From: Moraxella sp035181385
GTDB lineage: Bacteria; Pseudomonadota; Gammaproteobacteria; Pseudomonadales; Moraxellaceae
Assembly: GCF_035181385.1 (NCBI RefSeq)
Contig: NZ_JAXCJK010000001.1
Location: forward strand, 1 to 64,000
Length of the DNA: 64,000 bases
Direction of reading: 5' to 3'
The notes under the pieces were generated by a model. It was not told the origin of the DNA, made no database searches, and was given only the letters and a program-made list of their open reading frames with translations. The translations under genes were made by a program, and so were the position numbers. Positions 35,669-44,999 of the stretch are shown one piece after another; within the stretch, counting starts at the first letter, position 1; every line of letters begins with the position of its first letter.

Positions 35669-36448
35669 ATGAAAACCCACTCAAAAACCCACATCATCAT
35701 TCCTGCTCGTTACAAATCTACTCGCTTGGCTGGCAAGCCTTTGTGTGAAATTCATGGTAAACCGATGGTACTTTGGACAGCACAGAAAGCTTTAAAGGCC
35801 ACCTTTGCTGATAGTATGTGCGTAGCAACGGACGATGAGCGAATTTTTAAGGTTTGTCAAAATGCTGACATTCCTGTTGTGATGACAGGTGAACACGCAT
35901 CAGGTACGGACAGATTGGGTGAGGTAGCACAAATTTTGGATTTGGCTGATGATGATATCGTGATTAATATGCAGGGTGATGAACCGCTTGTACCTCCAGT
36001 GCTACTAGAACAAGTCAAAGACCTTTTGCTTAAAAATACTGACTGTGTGATGGCAACTTTGTGTGAAGTTATTGATAATTTTGAGGATTTTTATAAAAAT
36101 TCGGTGGTTAAAGTGGTCAAGGCTGGCAATCAGGCACTGTATTTTAGTCGCAGTCCCATACCATATGACCGAGATGGGGTTTTGAAAAATGAGCTTGGTG
36201 GTATGCCTCAAAATGCCTTTCGCCATTTAGGTTTGTATGCTTACCGTGTTAAATTATTAAAAACTTTTCATCAATGGCAACAAGGCGAGCTTGAAAAATT
36301 AGAGAGTTTGGAGCAGCTACGCATCTTAGAAAATGGACATAAAATTGCCATTGATGTCGCCAAACTTGTTCTGCCGCTTGGCGTGGATACGCATGATGAC
36401 TTGGTCAGATTAAACGCCATGCCGATTGACGACTTTTTAAAATTTTAA
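35669..36448 (+). CDS. kdsB: CMP-3-deoxy-D-manno-octulosonate cytidylyltransferase KdsB
   Basis: KdsB activates Kdo with CTP for addition to lipid A. The 259 residues include IPARYKSTRLAGKPL at the N-terminus, VATDDERI, INMQGDEPLVPP and the C-terminal HLGLYAYRV with GHKIAIDVAK. Length fits the family (248 in E. coli). It is separated by 164 bases from lpxK, so a separate promoter is possible. Confidence 0.97.
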   Translation: MKTHSKTHIIIPARYKSTRLAGKPLCEIHGKPMVLWTAQKALKATFADSMCVATDDERIFKVCQNADIPVVMTGEHASGTDRLGEVAQILDLADDDIVINMQGDEPLVPPVLLEQVKDLLLKNTDCVMATLCEVIDNFEDFYKNSVVKVVKAGNQALYFSRSPIPYDRDGVLKNELGGMPQNAFRHLGLYAYRVKLLKTFHQWQQGELEKLESLEQLRILENGHKIAIDVAKLVLPLGVDTHDDLVRLNAMPIDDFLKF

Positions 36449-36467
36449 TTTTTTGATGAGATGGCTT

Positions 36468-37040
36468 ATGACCACCATTTATTTTGTTCGCCACGCTGAG
36501 CCTAATTATGATCATCGAGATGATTTTAGTCGGGAATTGACACCAAAGGGCGTCGCTCAAAGTGAAAACTTGATCTATGTCTTTAAAGATATTGATATAG
36601 ATTTATTCTTTTCAAGTCCTTATAAAAGAGCGGTGGATACCATTTATCCATTGGCCAGACATCGTCAAAAAGATATTGAAATCAATGATGATTTTCGTGA
36701 AAGAAAGATTGGTAAATGGGTAGATGACTTTGATGAATTTAGCCAAAGACAATGGCAGGATTTTGACTATCATCTGACAAATGGTGAAAGTCTTAACGAT
36801 GTTCAAAAAAGAAATATTGTAGCGTTGCAAACCCTATTAAACACTCACCCCAAAAAGACAGTTGTTATTGGCACGCATGGCACAGCGTTATCTACCATCA
36901 TGAATCATTATTATCCTAATTTTGGGTTTGATGACTTTTATGCTAATAAGCGAAAATTGCCTTGGATAATGGTATTGGAATTTGACGGCTTGGCATTAAA
37001 AAACAGTCATGAACTTGTGATAGATGGCCATTCATCATGA
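36468..37040 (+). CDS. Histidine phosphatase family protein
   Basis: The 190-residue protein has the phosphoglycerate-mutase-like signature FVRHAEPNYD (catalytic His at about residue 8), SSPYKRAVDTIYPLA, a central Glu region, and VIGTHGTALSTIM with the second catalytic His. Substrate is unknown. I chose the ATG at 36468 because the residues before it (MMRWL) are not conserved. Its TGA overlaps the holB start as ATGA, so the two are coupled. Confidence 0.88.
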   Translation: MTTIYFVRHAEPNYDHRDDFSRELTPKGVAQSENLIYVFKDIDIDLFFSSPYKRAVDTIYPLARHRQKDIEINDDFRERKIGKWVDDFDEFSQRQWQDFDYHLTNGESLNDVQKRNIVALQTLLNTHPKKTVVIGTHGTALSTIMNHYYPNFGFDDFYANKRKLPWIMVLEFDGLALKNSHELVIDGHSS

Positions 37041-38071
37041 ATAATCATGCCTCTAAACCATCAGCCGACCTGCCTTATTTTTCTCCCCTTTTTGCTTGGC
37101 AATCGCAGGCATGGGAGCAAGTTGTGCAACAGTTTTATGATGATAAGCTGCCTCATGGACTTTTGGCAGGTGGTATGGCGGGTATTGGTAAGCATGCCTT
37201 TGTATGGCGATTGGCGGCATGGCTACTTTGTACCAATAAAACTAAAAATGGGGCGTGTGGTGTGTGTCAAAGTTGTCATTGGCTTACGGCTGGTACGCAC
37301 CCTGATTTGCTGGTCTTGCCAAATGAGAGCTTGCCAACAGCAGAGATTGATGAAAAGACGGATAAGGCCTCATCTATTAAGATTGATGACATTCGAGCTT
37401 TGCAGGAATATGGGCACATCAAAGGGCGAGGTGTGCGACTCATCGTTCTAGATGGTGCTGAGCGTTTGACACTGGGGGCGAGCAATGCCTTGTTAAAAAC
37501 CTTAGAAGAGCCTCGTGCAGGCGTGCATTTGATACTCATCAGCGACAACCCAACTCGCCTGTTGCCAACCATAAAAAGCCGTGTACAAACCCTGCCACTT
37601 AGGCAAATTGCGTATGATGTAACACTTGATTTTATTACACAAAAACTGGGTGATCGGCAGTTGGCCAGTTTGTGTCTTGATTTGGCAGATGGTGCGGTAC
37701 TTTCTGCGATAAAGTTGCCACAGGCAGTGTGGTTTGATCAGCGAGCATTGTGGATAAAAACTTGGTTGGCTTTACGAAATGGACAGCGACAGCCGATTGT
37801 GGCAAGTGATTATTGGCAAAAAATGATGGCATTTACAGATTTTATCACTTTAACACGCCTGATGCTTGTTGATGTGATGCGTGTTGGTTTGGGTCTTGAC
37901 AGTCGGCATACAGACATTCATGTGGCGAATTTAATGCAAAACCAAACGCTTGATTTGGTTCGTATTGAGCATTTTTTGACCGTGCTTGATGATATGGTGA
38001 TGGCGGTGGGGCAAAATGTGCAAGAAAAGATGGCGTATGATGGAATGTTTTATGAGCTTGCTGGACTATAG
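37037..38071 (+). CDS. holB: DNA polymerase III delta' subunit HolB
   Basis: HolB is the stator of the clamp loader. The 344 residues have an ATPase-like N-terminal domain with GGMAGIGKHAF, a zinc module (CTNKTKNGACGVCQSCHWL), IDDIRALQEYGHIKG, and ASNALLKTLEEP. The SRC motif of active loader subunits is altered (KSRVQTL), as expected for delta', which does not hydrolyse ATP. It starts within the stop of the upstream phosphatase gene. Confidence 0.93.
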   Translation: MNNHASKPSADLPYFSPLFAWQSQAWEQVVQQFYDDKLPHGLLAGGMAGIGKHAFVWRLAAWLLCTNKTKNGACGVCQSCHWLTAGTHPDLLVLPNESLPTAEIDEKTDKASSIKIDDIRALQEYGHIKGRGVRLIVLDGAERLTLGASNALLKTLEEPRAGVHLILISDNPTRLLPTIKSRVQTLPLRQIAYDVTLDFITQKLGDRQLASLCLDLADGAVLSAIKLPQAVWFDQRALWIKTWLALRNGQRQPIVASDYWQKMMAFTDFITLTRLMLVDVMRVGLGLDSRHTDIHVANLMQNQTLDLVRIEHFLTVLDDMVMAVGQNVQEKMAYDGMFYELAGL

Positions 38072-38292
38072 CAAACCGCAAGAGCCGTAGCCATAAAGTA
38101 CGATAATAAAGATTGATACTAAATTTGATGATTAAGTTGATGATATTGCAAGCATTTATGGGCGGGACAAGTATTGATTAGGCAGGCGTATGAGAATTTT
38201 ATGGGGTATTTAAGACAACTTGGTGTGTCATTGAAATTTTTGTGATTAAGCATCATTTAATCATGAACCATTAAAAGAGACTGATAGCAATA

Positions 38293-39549
38293 ATGAATCA
38301 CGAACGCATTGAGCAAAAACTTGCCATTCTCGCCGATGCCGCCAAATACGATGTCTCCTGTTCATCAAGTGGTGGTAACCGCAAAAATGCAGGTGGTCTG
38401 GGCAATTCATCAAAATCAGGCATTTGTCACAGCTATACCGAGGACGGTCGCTGTGTGTCTTTATTAAAAATTTTATTCACCAATCACTGTATTTATGATT
38501 GTGCCTACTGCACCTCACGCCGCAGCCATGATACACCAAGAGCTGCTTTTACCGTAGAGGAAGTGGTGGATTTGACCATGCAGTTTTATCGCAGAAACTA
38601 TATAGAAGGGCTGTTTTTGAGCTCGGGGATTTTTAAAAATCCTGACTATACGATGGAGCGACTTGTGCGTGTTGCCAAAACTTTGCGTACTAAGCATAAC
38701 TTTCATGGCTATATTCACCTAAAAACCATACCTGGGGCTTCTGATGATTTGATGAAAGAAGCAGGGCTATACGCTGATCGTCTGTCGGTGAATATGGAGA
38801 TTCCCACCAAATCAGGGCTTGCTTTGCTTGCCCCTGAAAAAAACCACGATGACATGAAAGCTCCCATGCAGACCGTGCAAGAGCAAATTGTACAATTTAA
38901 AGATTCACGCAAAGTCCACAAGCACACGCCAAAGTACACGCCAGCAGGGCAGTCTACACAGTTTATCATTGGGGCGACAGGCGAGTCAGATCATCAAATC
39001 ATTCGGTTATCGAGTCATTTTTATCAAAAATACGACCTAAAACGAGTGTATTATTCAGGTTATGTGCCGATGCTCACAGATAAACGCTTACCTGATGTCA
39101 GTACACCTGTGCCACTGGTGCGTGAAAATCGACTGTATCAGGCAGATTGGCTCATGCGATTTTATGGCTTTGGTGCCGATGAGATTGTAGATGCAGATAA
39201 TCCATTTTTAGATTTGCAACTTGATCCAAAAATGGCATGGGCGGTTCGTCATCGTGAGCATTTTCCCATCAATATCCAAACTGCCCCTTATGAAATGGTG
39301 GTGCGTGTACCAGGGATTGGTGTGCATACAGCAAAGAAAATCATGAGTGCCAGAAGATTTACCACGCTGACTCTTGAGCATTTAAAACAGATGGGTGCGG
39401 CGGTGAATCGTGCCAGATATTTTGTGGCACTCAATATACCCAACCCTTATTTAAACGACCTGATGCGTGATAATTTTCGTGATGTGCTTTTAAATCAAAC
39501 CCAAAGTAAGTTTAAAGAAGCACGAACAGGGCAGTTGCCACTATTTTGA
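38293..39549 (+). CDS. Putative DNA modification/repair radical SAM protein
   Basis: The 418 residues match the radical SAM family linked to uracil-DNA-glycosylase-like proteins (TIGR03916, from memory). The cluster-binding motif is C66-X3-C70-X2-C73 (NHCIYDCAYC). Conserved stretches include GLFLSSGIFKNPDYTMERLV, the helix AGLYADRLSVNME, and a C-terminal helix-hairpin-helix (VPGIGVHTAKKI, from residue 339), a DNA-binding motif. The reaction is unknown. The DUF4130 gene starts 36 bases downstream and is its usual partner. A 220-base gap separates it from holB, so it probably has its own promoter. Confidence 0.88.
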   Translation: MNHERIEQKLAILADAAKYDVSCSSSGGNRKNAGGLGNSSKSGICHSYTEDGRCVSLLKILFTNHCIYDCAYCTSRRSHDTPRAAFTVEEVVDLTMQFYRRNYIEGLFLSSGIFKNPDYTMERLVRVAKTLRTKHNFHGYIHLKTIPGASDDLMKEAGLYADRLSVNMEIPTKSGLALLAPEKNHDDMKAPMQTVQEQIVQFKDSRKVHKHTPKYTPAGQSTQFIIGATGESDHQIIRLSSHFYQKYDLKRVYYSGYVPMLTDKRLPDVSTPVPLVRENRLYQADWLMRFYGFGADEIVDADNPFLDLQLDPKMAWAVRHREHFPINIQTAPYEMVVRVPGIGVHTAKKIMSARRFTTLTLEHLKQMGAAVNRARYFVALNIPNPYLNDLMRDNFRDVLLNQTQSKFKEARTGQLPLF

Positions 39550-39585
39550 TGGCTAAAAATTTTGTCTATTGGACTAGGAAGTTAG

Positions 39586-40422
39586 ATGGTCATGGCTGAG
39601 CTATCCTTATTTCATTCATCTGGTTTGCCAGACCAAAATAATCCAACTGTTTTATTGTTTGATGGTAGCTTTGAGGGTTGGTTATCTGCGGTATTTTATG
39701 CCTATCAACATAAGCTTGTGCGTACGCCACTATCTATCATGACAGTGCACGATCATACTGCTAATTTTTTAGATGAAGCCATTTTGGTGGCAACCGATGC
39801 CCAAAAAGCAGGGCGAGTATTGAATAAAATCCGTGAAATATTAAGCGTGCGTGATGTCATTTGGGCATTTTTGTCTGAAGATAAAATGGTTTATACGCAT
39901 TTATTTCGTGTGGTGGTGTATCAGCTGGATAACCCCAATCGGTCTGTGATGGGGAATTTTGCTCACCCTGATGTGCAGGCAGTGCAGGCATGCATTAAAA
40001 AAGTAGGGCGAGAGCGTCATCGGATGCAGGCATTTGTACGCTTTGAGGACACAACACAAGGCGTGTATTTTGCCAAGATTAATCCTGACTTTAATATTCT
40101 ACCGCTGATCGGTGATTTTTTTGCCAAGCGTTTTGCTGATCAAAGTTGGCTGATTTTTGATGTTGTGCGTGGCTATGGGATTTTTTATGACCATCAAGAG
40201 CCTGCGGTGGGGGTGCGTGAGATAGCCAAGATTGATGAACAAATTTTGATGGATGGCAATGAATTTCATACCGATGGGGAGTCGATTTATCAGCGTCTCT
40301 GGCAGGCGTATTTTCGTCATGTTACCATTAAAGAGCGGATAAATCCCAAGCGTCATATCGCCCAAATGCCTCGCCGTTACTGGCGGTATTTGGTGGAAAA
40401 AAAGCAAAAAAGTTGCATCTAA
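39586..40422 (+). CDS. DUF4130 DNA-metabolism protein, stand-alone
   Basis: The 278 residues match the family found beside the radical SAM protein (TIGR03915/DUF4130, from memory). The N-terminal part reads VLLFDGSFEGWLSAVFYAYQ, the middle ERHRMQAFVRFEDTTQGVYFAKINPDFNILPLIGDFFAKRFADQ, and the end IAQMPRRYWRYLVEKK. In many bacteria this domain is fused to a uracil-DNA-glycosylase domain; here the protein stops before such a domain and none is seen nearby. AGGAAG precedes the first ATG. It converges with corA, leaving only five bases between their stops. Confidence 0.85.
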   Translation: MVMAELSLFHSSGLPDQNNPTVLLFDGSFEGWLSAVFYAYQHKLVRTPLSIMTVHDHTANFLDEAILVATDAQKAGRVLNKIREILSVRDVIWAFLSEDKMVYTHLFRVVVYQLDNPNRSVMGNFAHPDVQAVQACIKKVGRERHRMQAFVRFEDTTQGVYFAKINPDFNILPLIGDFFAKRFADQSWLIFDVVRGYGIFYDHQEPAVGVREIAKIDEQILMDGNEFHTDGESIYQRLWQAYFRHVTIKERINPKRHIAQMPRRYWRYLVEKKQKSCI

Positions 40423-40427
40423 AAAAA

Positions 40428-41669
40428 TCACAACCAGCCAGCACGGCGAAATTTTGAGTATAAATAAATACAAATCATCAAAATCATACCAATGATGATG
40501 AAATAACCGTACCGCCATGACAATTCTGGCATGAACTCAAAATTCATGCCATAAATGCCCGCCACCGCTGTCGGCACAGCAGCGATACCTGCCCATGCAG
40601 CAAGTTTGCGTACAACATCGTTTTGACCCATTGTTACCATCGTGGTGTAGGTATTCATGGCAACAGACAGCATTTCGTTAAGTCCGTTTACCGCATCAAG
40701 AGAACGCAGTAAGTGATCGTTAACATCTCGAAAATAAGGTTGTGCAGCAGTAGGGAAAGCAGAAATCAGTTCATTTTTTTTGTGATTGATAAAAAAGTTA
40801 CACACATCTTGTACAGGCAAAATCACCGCACGCATATGTACAAGTTGTGATTTTAGTTCGTACAGACTTCTTAGTGTATCTCGGCTAAATTCTGATGAAA
40901 AAATGTTCCGTTCTTGCTCACGCAAGTAGTTTCCTAAGCGGTCGGTAATAGGCAAATAGTTATCGACGATGAAGTCTAAGATGGCATGTAGTACAAAGAT
41001 TGGGCCTAGACGCAGACGCTCGGGGCGACGGTGATAATGCTCACGCACAGGCGAGTAGGAGTTGGACGCACCACGACGAATGCTGATGATGAAATTTTTG
41101 CCCATAAATATCGCTGTTGTGCCGTAGCGAATTTGGTTGTCTTCAAGTTTTGCGGTACGCACCACCACAAAAATCATATCATGCCCATAGCTTTCTACCT
41201 TTGGGCGTTGGTGCTCAGCGAGGGCATCTTCTAAGGCAAGTTCGTGTAGGTCAAAGGCATCTTTAACTTCTTGGACAGTCTCAATGCTGGGGTCGTATAG
41301 TCCTAGCCAGATGAATTGATTGTTATTGGTTAAAGCACGACTGACTTCGTCAATATTAAGCTGTTCAATTGGTTCGCCAGTTTTACGAGAATAAGAGTAG
41401 CAGACAATGGTTTCATTATCACCTGAATCTTCCAAATCTTCAAAACGATCGGCATCAGGGTCATAGACCGTCATTGTTTCGATGGTGTCTTCATCTGTGG
41501 CATCGGCATCACCATAGATGTAGCTGTCTCTATTATCATCTATGGCAAGCTCTTCTTCATCGCTTTGCCAGTCATCTTGATGAAGCTCGTCGTGCGGTGT
41601 CTTTAAATAGCTTTCAACAGTATCAAGTTTTTGTTTGGGGGTGTGGATATCGTCTTCGTGCTTGTTCAT
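40428..41669 (-). CDS. corA: CorA-type magnesium/cobalt transporter
   Basis: This inner-membrane channel carries divalent metals, chiefly Mg2+. The 413 residues have a long acidic N-terminus (Asp/Glu-rich, about 1-90), a soluble alpha/beta domain, the long stalk helix, and two C-terminal helices. The selectivity motif YGMNFEFMPEL (GMN plus MPEL loop) is intact. The acidic lead is longer than in E. coli CorA (316 residues) and may bind metal (inference). Its upstream region has a 13-bp inverted repeat. Confidence 0.94.
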   Translation of the reverse strand: MNKHEDDIHTPKQKLDTVESYLKTPHDELHQDDWQSDEEELAIDDNRDSYIYGDADATDEDTIETMTVYDPDADRFEDLEDSGDNETIVCYSYSRKTGEPIEQLNIDEVSRALTNNNQFIWLGLYDPSIETVQEVKDAFDLHELALEDALAEHQRPKVESYGHDMIFVVVRTAKLEDNQIRYGTTAIFMGKNFIISIRRGASNSYSPVREHYHRRPERLRLGPIFVLHAILDFIVDNYLPITDRLGNYLREQERNIFSSEFSRDTLRSLYELKSQLVHMRAVILPVQDVCNFFINHKKNELISAFPTAAQPYFRDVNDHLLRSLDAVNGLNEMLSVAMNTYTTMVTMGQNDVVRKLAAWAGIAAVPTAVAGIYGMNFEFMPELSWRYGYFIIIGMILMICIYLYSKFRRAGWL

Positions 41670-42100
41670 ATTGCCCCCTTATTTGGTGAATTGATGGTGT
41701 GCAAATCCATGGAAATTTTGCCACTTTTATCACTATGGTAAAACCATGGTAAAAATTTCGCCATATTATAGCAAAATTTCCATTTTTTATCTAGCAATGT
41801 CTGACTGCCATCTGATTATTGGTGATCAAGCTTATCATAACAAGGGTTGAACGGTTGTGTTGTCATTGATGATTGCCATTGGCAACTTTGACATTGGTTA
41901 ACTCTGATTTGTATTTAAATCATTTCATCAAAAATTGTCATGATATGAAAAATAATTTGTAATTTGACCTAGTCGCAAGATGAATTTAATGATACACTAA
42001 GTACGAAAAAATAAAAACAAATTGGATATTTTTTCAAAGTGGCAAGCGATGACTTGCTATTTTTATGTATTTATCACCATAAGTGAACTTAGGGGGTATT
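41670..42100. other. Divergent intergenic region between corA and hisZ
   Basis: No gene is visible. An exact 13-bp inverted repeat (41709-41721 with 41771-41783) surrounds an inner hairpin ATGGT-AAA-ACCAT and, on the minus strand, an extended -10-like TGCTATAAT. The rest is AT-rich, with no clear promoter for hisZ. Confidence 0.5.
41709..41783 (-). promoter_or_regulatory. 13-bp inverted repeat flanking a possible corA promoter
   Basis: ATGGAAATTTTGC (41709-41721) is exactly inverted as GCAAAATTTCCAT (41771-41783), with an inner dyad in the 49-base loop. On the minus strand TGCTATAAT (extended -10 shape) lies at the start of the loop, 95-100 bases before corA. T-rich DNA follows the right arm on the plus strand, so a plus-strand terminator is an alternative reading. 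Confidence 0.4.
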
Positions 42101-43336
42101 TTGGTAACCTGTACGATGGCGACTGGATTGCAACATACTGATGCCAAAAACTGGCTTTTGCCTGATGGCGTGGTGGATATTTTATTTAAAGATGCCCAAA
42201 AATTAGAAAGTCTGCGTGATGCCTTGTTATTTGTGCTAACAGCACATGGCTATCGCTTGGTATCGCCACCGATCATTGAATACACCGAAACTTTACTTGG
42301 TGGTGCAGATGAAGATTTAAAACGACAAACCTTTAAAATTGTGGACCAGCTCACAGGGCGACTGATGGGACTGCGTGCTGATATCACACCGCAGATTACT
42401 CGCATTGATGCTCAGCATGGGCAGGGTGTGAGTCGCTATTGCTATGTCGGTCAAGTGATTAAGACTTTGCCAAATGGACTGTTTGGACTGCGTACACCGC
42501 TACAATTGGGTGCAGAGATTTTTGGTGTTGATGGTGTAAATGCTGAGATTGCACTCATTGACTTATTGATTGCCTTGACTGATGAGATTGGCATGAGTCG
42601 TGGCAATCTGCATATTGATGTGGGGCAGGTGGCAATTTTTGATTCGCTGTGCCGATTGCACGGTGTTGATGCACCGATTGGCCAAACTTTAATGACACTA
42701 TACACCAAAAAAGATTTGCCCCAGCTTGCAGAATTTTGTTCCAGCATTGATGGTGGGACAGACTTTTTGACGCTTGCCAAATATACACTTGCCCAAGATG
42801 CCACACCAGATGCCAATAACTTGCTAAAAAAACTCAGCAAAAAAGCTCAGTCAAGCCAAGTTATCATTGATGCTGCTTGCGAGATTGCAACTTTATCAAC
42901 ATATATTAAACGACTGGGCATGAGTGTCAGCGTGGATATTACAGAACTATCAGGCTATCATTATCATACAGGGCTTGTTTTTAATGTGTATCTTAATCAA
43001 TCTTCGGTAGCACAGACGCAGGCACTTGTGCGTGGCGGTCGATTTTATGCCAACCCAGAGCGACAGGCGACAGGTTTTAGCATGGATATTAATCGCTTGC
43101 TTGAATTTGTAGAGCTTCAAGAAGATACAATCATCATCGTTGATTATGATGATGTCTGTCGTATGAATGATGAACAAGGTGAGGACTTGGCTCGTCAGAT
43201 AAAGACCTTGCAAGATGAAGGCTGTATTGTCATCAAACCATTGTCTGCTAAGGATAGGCCTGCAAGCATTGATGGTGTGCTTCATCTTGATGATGGCGTG
43301 TGGTCGGTAAGGTTGGTTGGTGATGACGAAGATTGA
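42101..43336 (+). CDS. hisZ: ATP phosphoribosyltransferase regulatory subunit HisZ
   Basis: HisZ is a catalytically inactive HisRS-like protein that partners short-form HisG in histidine synthesis. The sequence has WLLPDGVVDILFKDAQ, YRLVSPPIIEYTETLL, LRADITPQITRIDAQ and GLVFNVYL with RGGRF, but lacks the tRNA-binding domain. The start is uncertain: GTG 42083, TTG 42101 or ATG 42116 are all open. AGGGGG at 42091-42096 sits properly before TTG 42101, so I used it. purA follows, as in Pseudomonas and Acinetobacter relatives. Confidence 0.93.
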   Translation: MVTCTMATGLQHTDAKNWLLPDGVVDILFKDAQKLESLRDALLFVLTAHGYRLVSPPIIEYTETLLGGADEDLKRQTFKIVDQLTGRLMGLRADITPQITRIDAQHGQGVSRYCYVGQVIKTLPNGLFGLRTPLQLGAEIFGVDGVNAEIALIDLLIALTDEIGMSRGNLHIDVGQVAIFDSLCRLHGVDAPIGQTLMTLYTKKDLPQLAEFCSSIDGGTDFLTLAKYTLAQDATPDANNLLKKLSKKAQSSQVIIDAACEIATLSTYIKRLGMSVSVDITELSGYHYHTGLVFNVYLNQSSVAQTQALVRGGRFYANPERQATGFSMDINRLLEFVELQEDTIIIVDYDDVCRMNDEQGEDLARQIKTLQDEGCIVIKPLSAKDRPASIDGVLHLDDGVWSVRLVGDDED

Positions 43337-43458
43337 TCAACAAATTTTTGATTGATGCGTCATTAAAAATGTCATTTTTAGTTTTATTATTAACTTTTTA
43401 ATTTTATTATCAACTTAATTATTAATTTATCTATTGTTCAATTAAACGAGGCTAAATC

Positions 43459-44748
43459 ATGGGTAAAAATGTTGTTGTACTTGGTAGCCAATGGGGCGAC
43501 GAAGGCAAGGGTAAGATTGTAGATTTGCTGACCGAAAAAGCAACTGCGGTAGCACGCTATCAAGGCGGTCATAATGCAGGCCATACGCTGGTTGTGGGTG
43601 GTGAAAAGACTGTTTTGCATTTAATTCCATCAGGCATTTTACGCGAAAGTGTTACTTGCTTTATTGGTAATGGCGTGGTGCTTGCTCCTGATGCATTATT
43701 AAAAGAAATGAATGGGTTGATTGAAAAAGGTGTGCCTGTGCGTGAACGCCTGCGTATCTCTCCAGCGTGTCCACTCATCATGCCATATCATACCGCACTT
43801 GATCAAGCTCGTGAATTAAAGCGTGGCAATGCCAAAATCGGTACGACAGGTCGTGGTATTGGCCCTGCTTATGAAGATAAGGTGGCTCGCCGAGCTCTTA
43901 AAGTTGCTGACTTATTTCGTGCAGATTTACCACAAAAGCTAGAATCAATCTTAGAATACCACAACTTTGCTTTGACCCAGTACTATAAAGTTCAGGCGAT
44001 TGATTATGACGAAACACTGGCCTTGTGCCAAGCGTGGGCAAAAGAGCTAAAAGATTTGGTCGTTGATGTTACCGAAGAGTTGGAAAGCCGTCGTCAAGCA
44101 GGCGAGAACTTGATGTTTGAGGGTGCACAAGGTACATTGCTGGATATTGACCATGGTACCTATCCATTTGTTACCAGTTCAAATACGACAGCAGGTGGTG
44201 TCGCAACTGGTACAGGTCTTGGCCCGTTGTACTTTGACTATGTGCTTGGTATTACAAAAGCTTATACCACTCGTGTGGGTTCAGGACCTTTTCCGACCGA
44301 GCTGTTTGATGATGTGGGTGCGCACTTGGCGAAGGTGGGTCATGAATTTGGTGCAACAACAGGGCGTGCTCGTCGTTGTGGCTGGTTTGATGCGGTGAGT
44401 TTGCGTCGTGCGGTGGTATTAAATTCTATGTCTGGCATTTGTCTGACCAAGCTAGATGTGTTAGATGGCTTGGACGAGATTAAAATCGCTACTGAATATC
44501 AGGTTGCAGAGGGTGAGTGCGCTGGTGCTTATGATGCAGAGTTTTATGAAAAAGTAGAACCTGTGTATGAGACTTTGGCAGGTTGGAATGAATCAACCAT
44601 CGGCATTACCAAGTTTGATGACTTGCCAGAAAATGCCAAAATTTATATCAAGCGTATTGAAGAATTGGTTGGCTGTCCTGTGGACATCATCTCAACAGGT
44701 CCAGACCGTGCAGAGACCATCGTACTAAGAGATCCTTACGATCATTAA
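43459..44748 (+). CDS. purA: Adenylosuccinate synthetase PurA
   Basis: PurA joins IMP and aspartate with GTP in AMP synthesis. The 429 residues start with the conserved GSQWGDEGKGKIVDLL (GTP-binding), then GGHNAGHTLV, GTTGRGIGPAYEDK, FEGAQGTLLDIDHGTYPFVTS and RVGSGPFPTEL. Length is standard (432 in E. coli). It is preceded by hisZ with 122 bases between and followed by a terminator. Confidence 0.98.
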   Translation: MGKNVVVLGSQWGDEGKGKIVDLLTEKATAVARYQGGHNAGHTLVVGGEKTVLHLIPSGILRESVTCFIGNGVVLAPDALLKEMNGLIEKGVPVRERLRISPACPLIMPYHTALDQARELKRGNAKIGTTGRGIGPAYEDKVARRALKVADLFRADLPQKLESILEYHNFALTQYYKVQAIDYDETLALCQAWAKELKDLVVDVTEELESRRQAGENLMFEGAQGTLLDIDHGTYPFVTSSNTTAGGVATGTGLGPLYFDYVLGITKAYTTRVGSGPFPTELFDDVGAHLAKVGHEFGATTGRARRCGWFDAVSLRRAVVLNSMSGICLTKLDVLDGLDEIKIATEYQVAEGECAGAYDAEFYEKVEPVYETLAGWNESTIGITKFDDLPENAKIYIKRIEELVGCPVDIISTGPDRAETIVLRDPYDH

Positions 44749-44776
44749 TTGCCTGATTTTGTATTTTAACTTCAAT

Positions 44777-44808
44777 AAAAAATCCACTGTTGTCTGGTGG
44801 GTTTTTTT
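44777..44808 (+). terminator. Terminator after purA
   Basis: An 11-bp stem, AAAAAATCCAC (44777-44787) with GTGGGTTTTTT (44797-44807, one G-U pair), has a 9-base loop and T7. Confidence 0.85.
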
Positions 44809-44904
44809 ATTGGATTGGATTTGTCTGTGCAGATGAAAGTTAAAAAGATTTATTAAAGAATTATTACTATTTGATGAAAAAAACTACAATTTTTAACAAA
44901 TTTC

Positions 44905-44933
44905 TTGACTTTTGATGGGTTATTGGATTATAT
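44905..44933 (+). promoter_or_regulatory. Probable oppA promoter
   Basis: TTGACT (44905-44910) and TTATAT (44928-44933) are separated by 17 bases and lie about 65 bases before the oppA start. Confidence 0.5.
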
Positions 44934-44999
44934 ATACACCCAGTCATTGATCATTTTGCTTAAAGATGACTATTTTTTATTTATCATAAGGATATTGTT

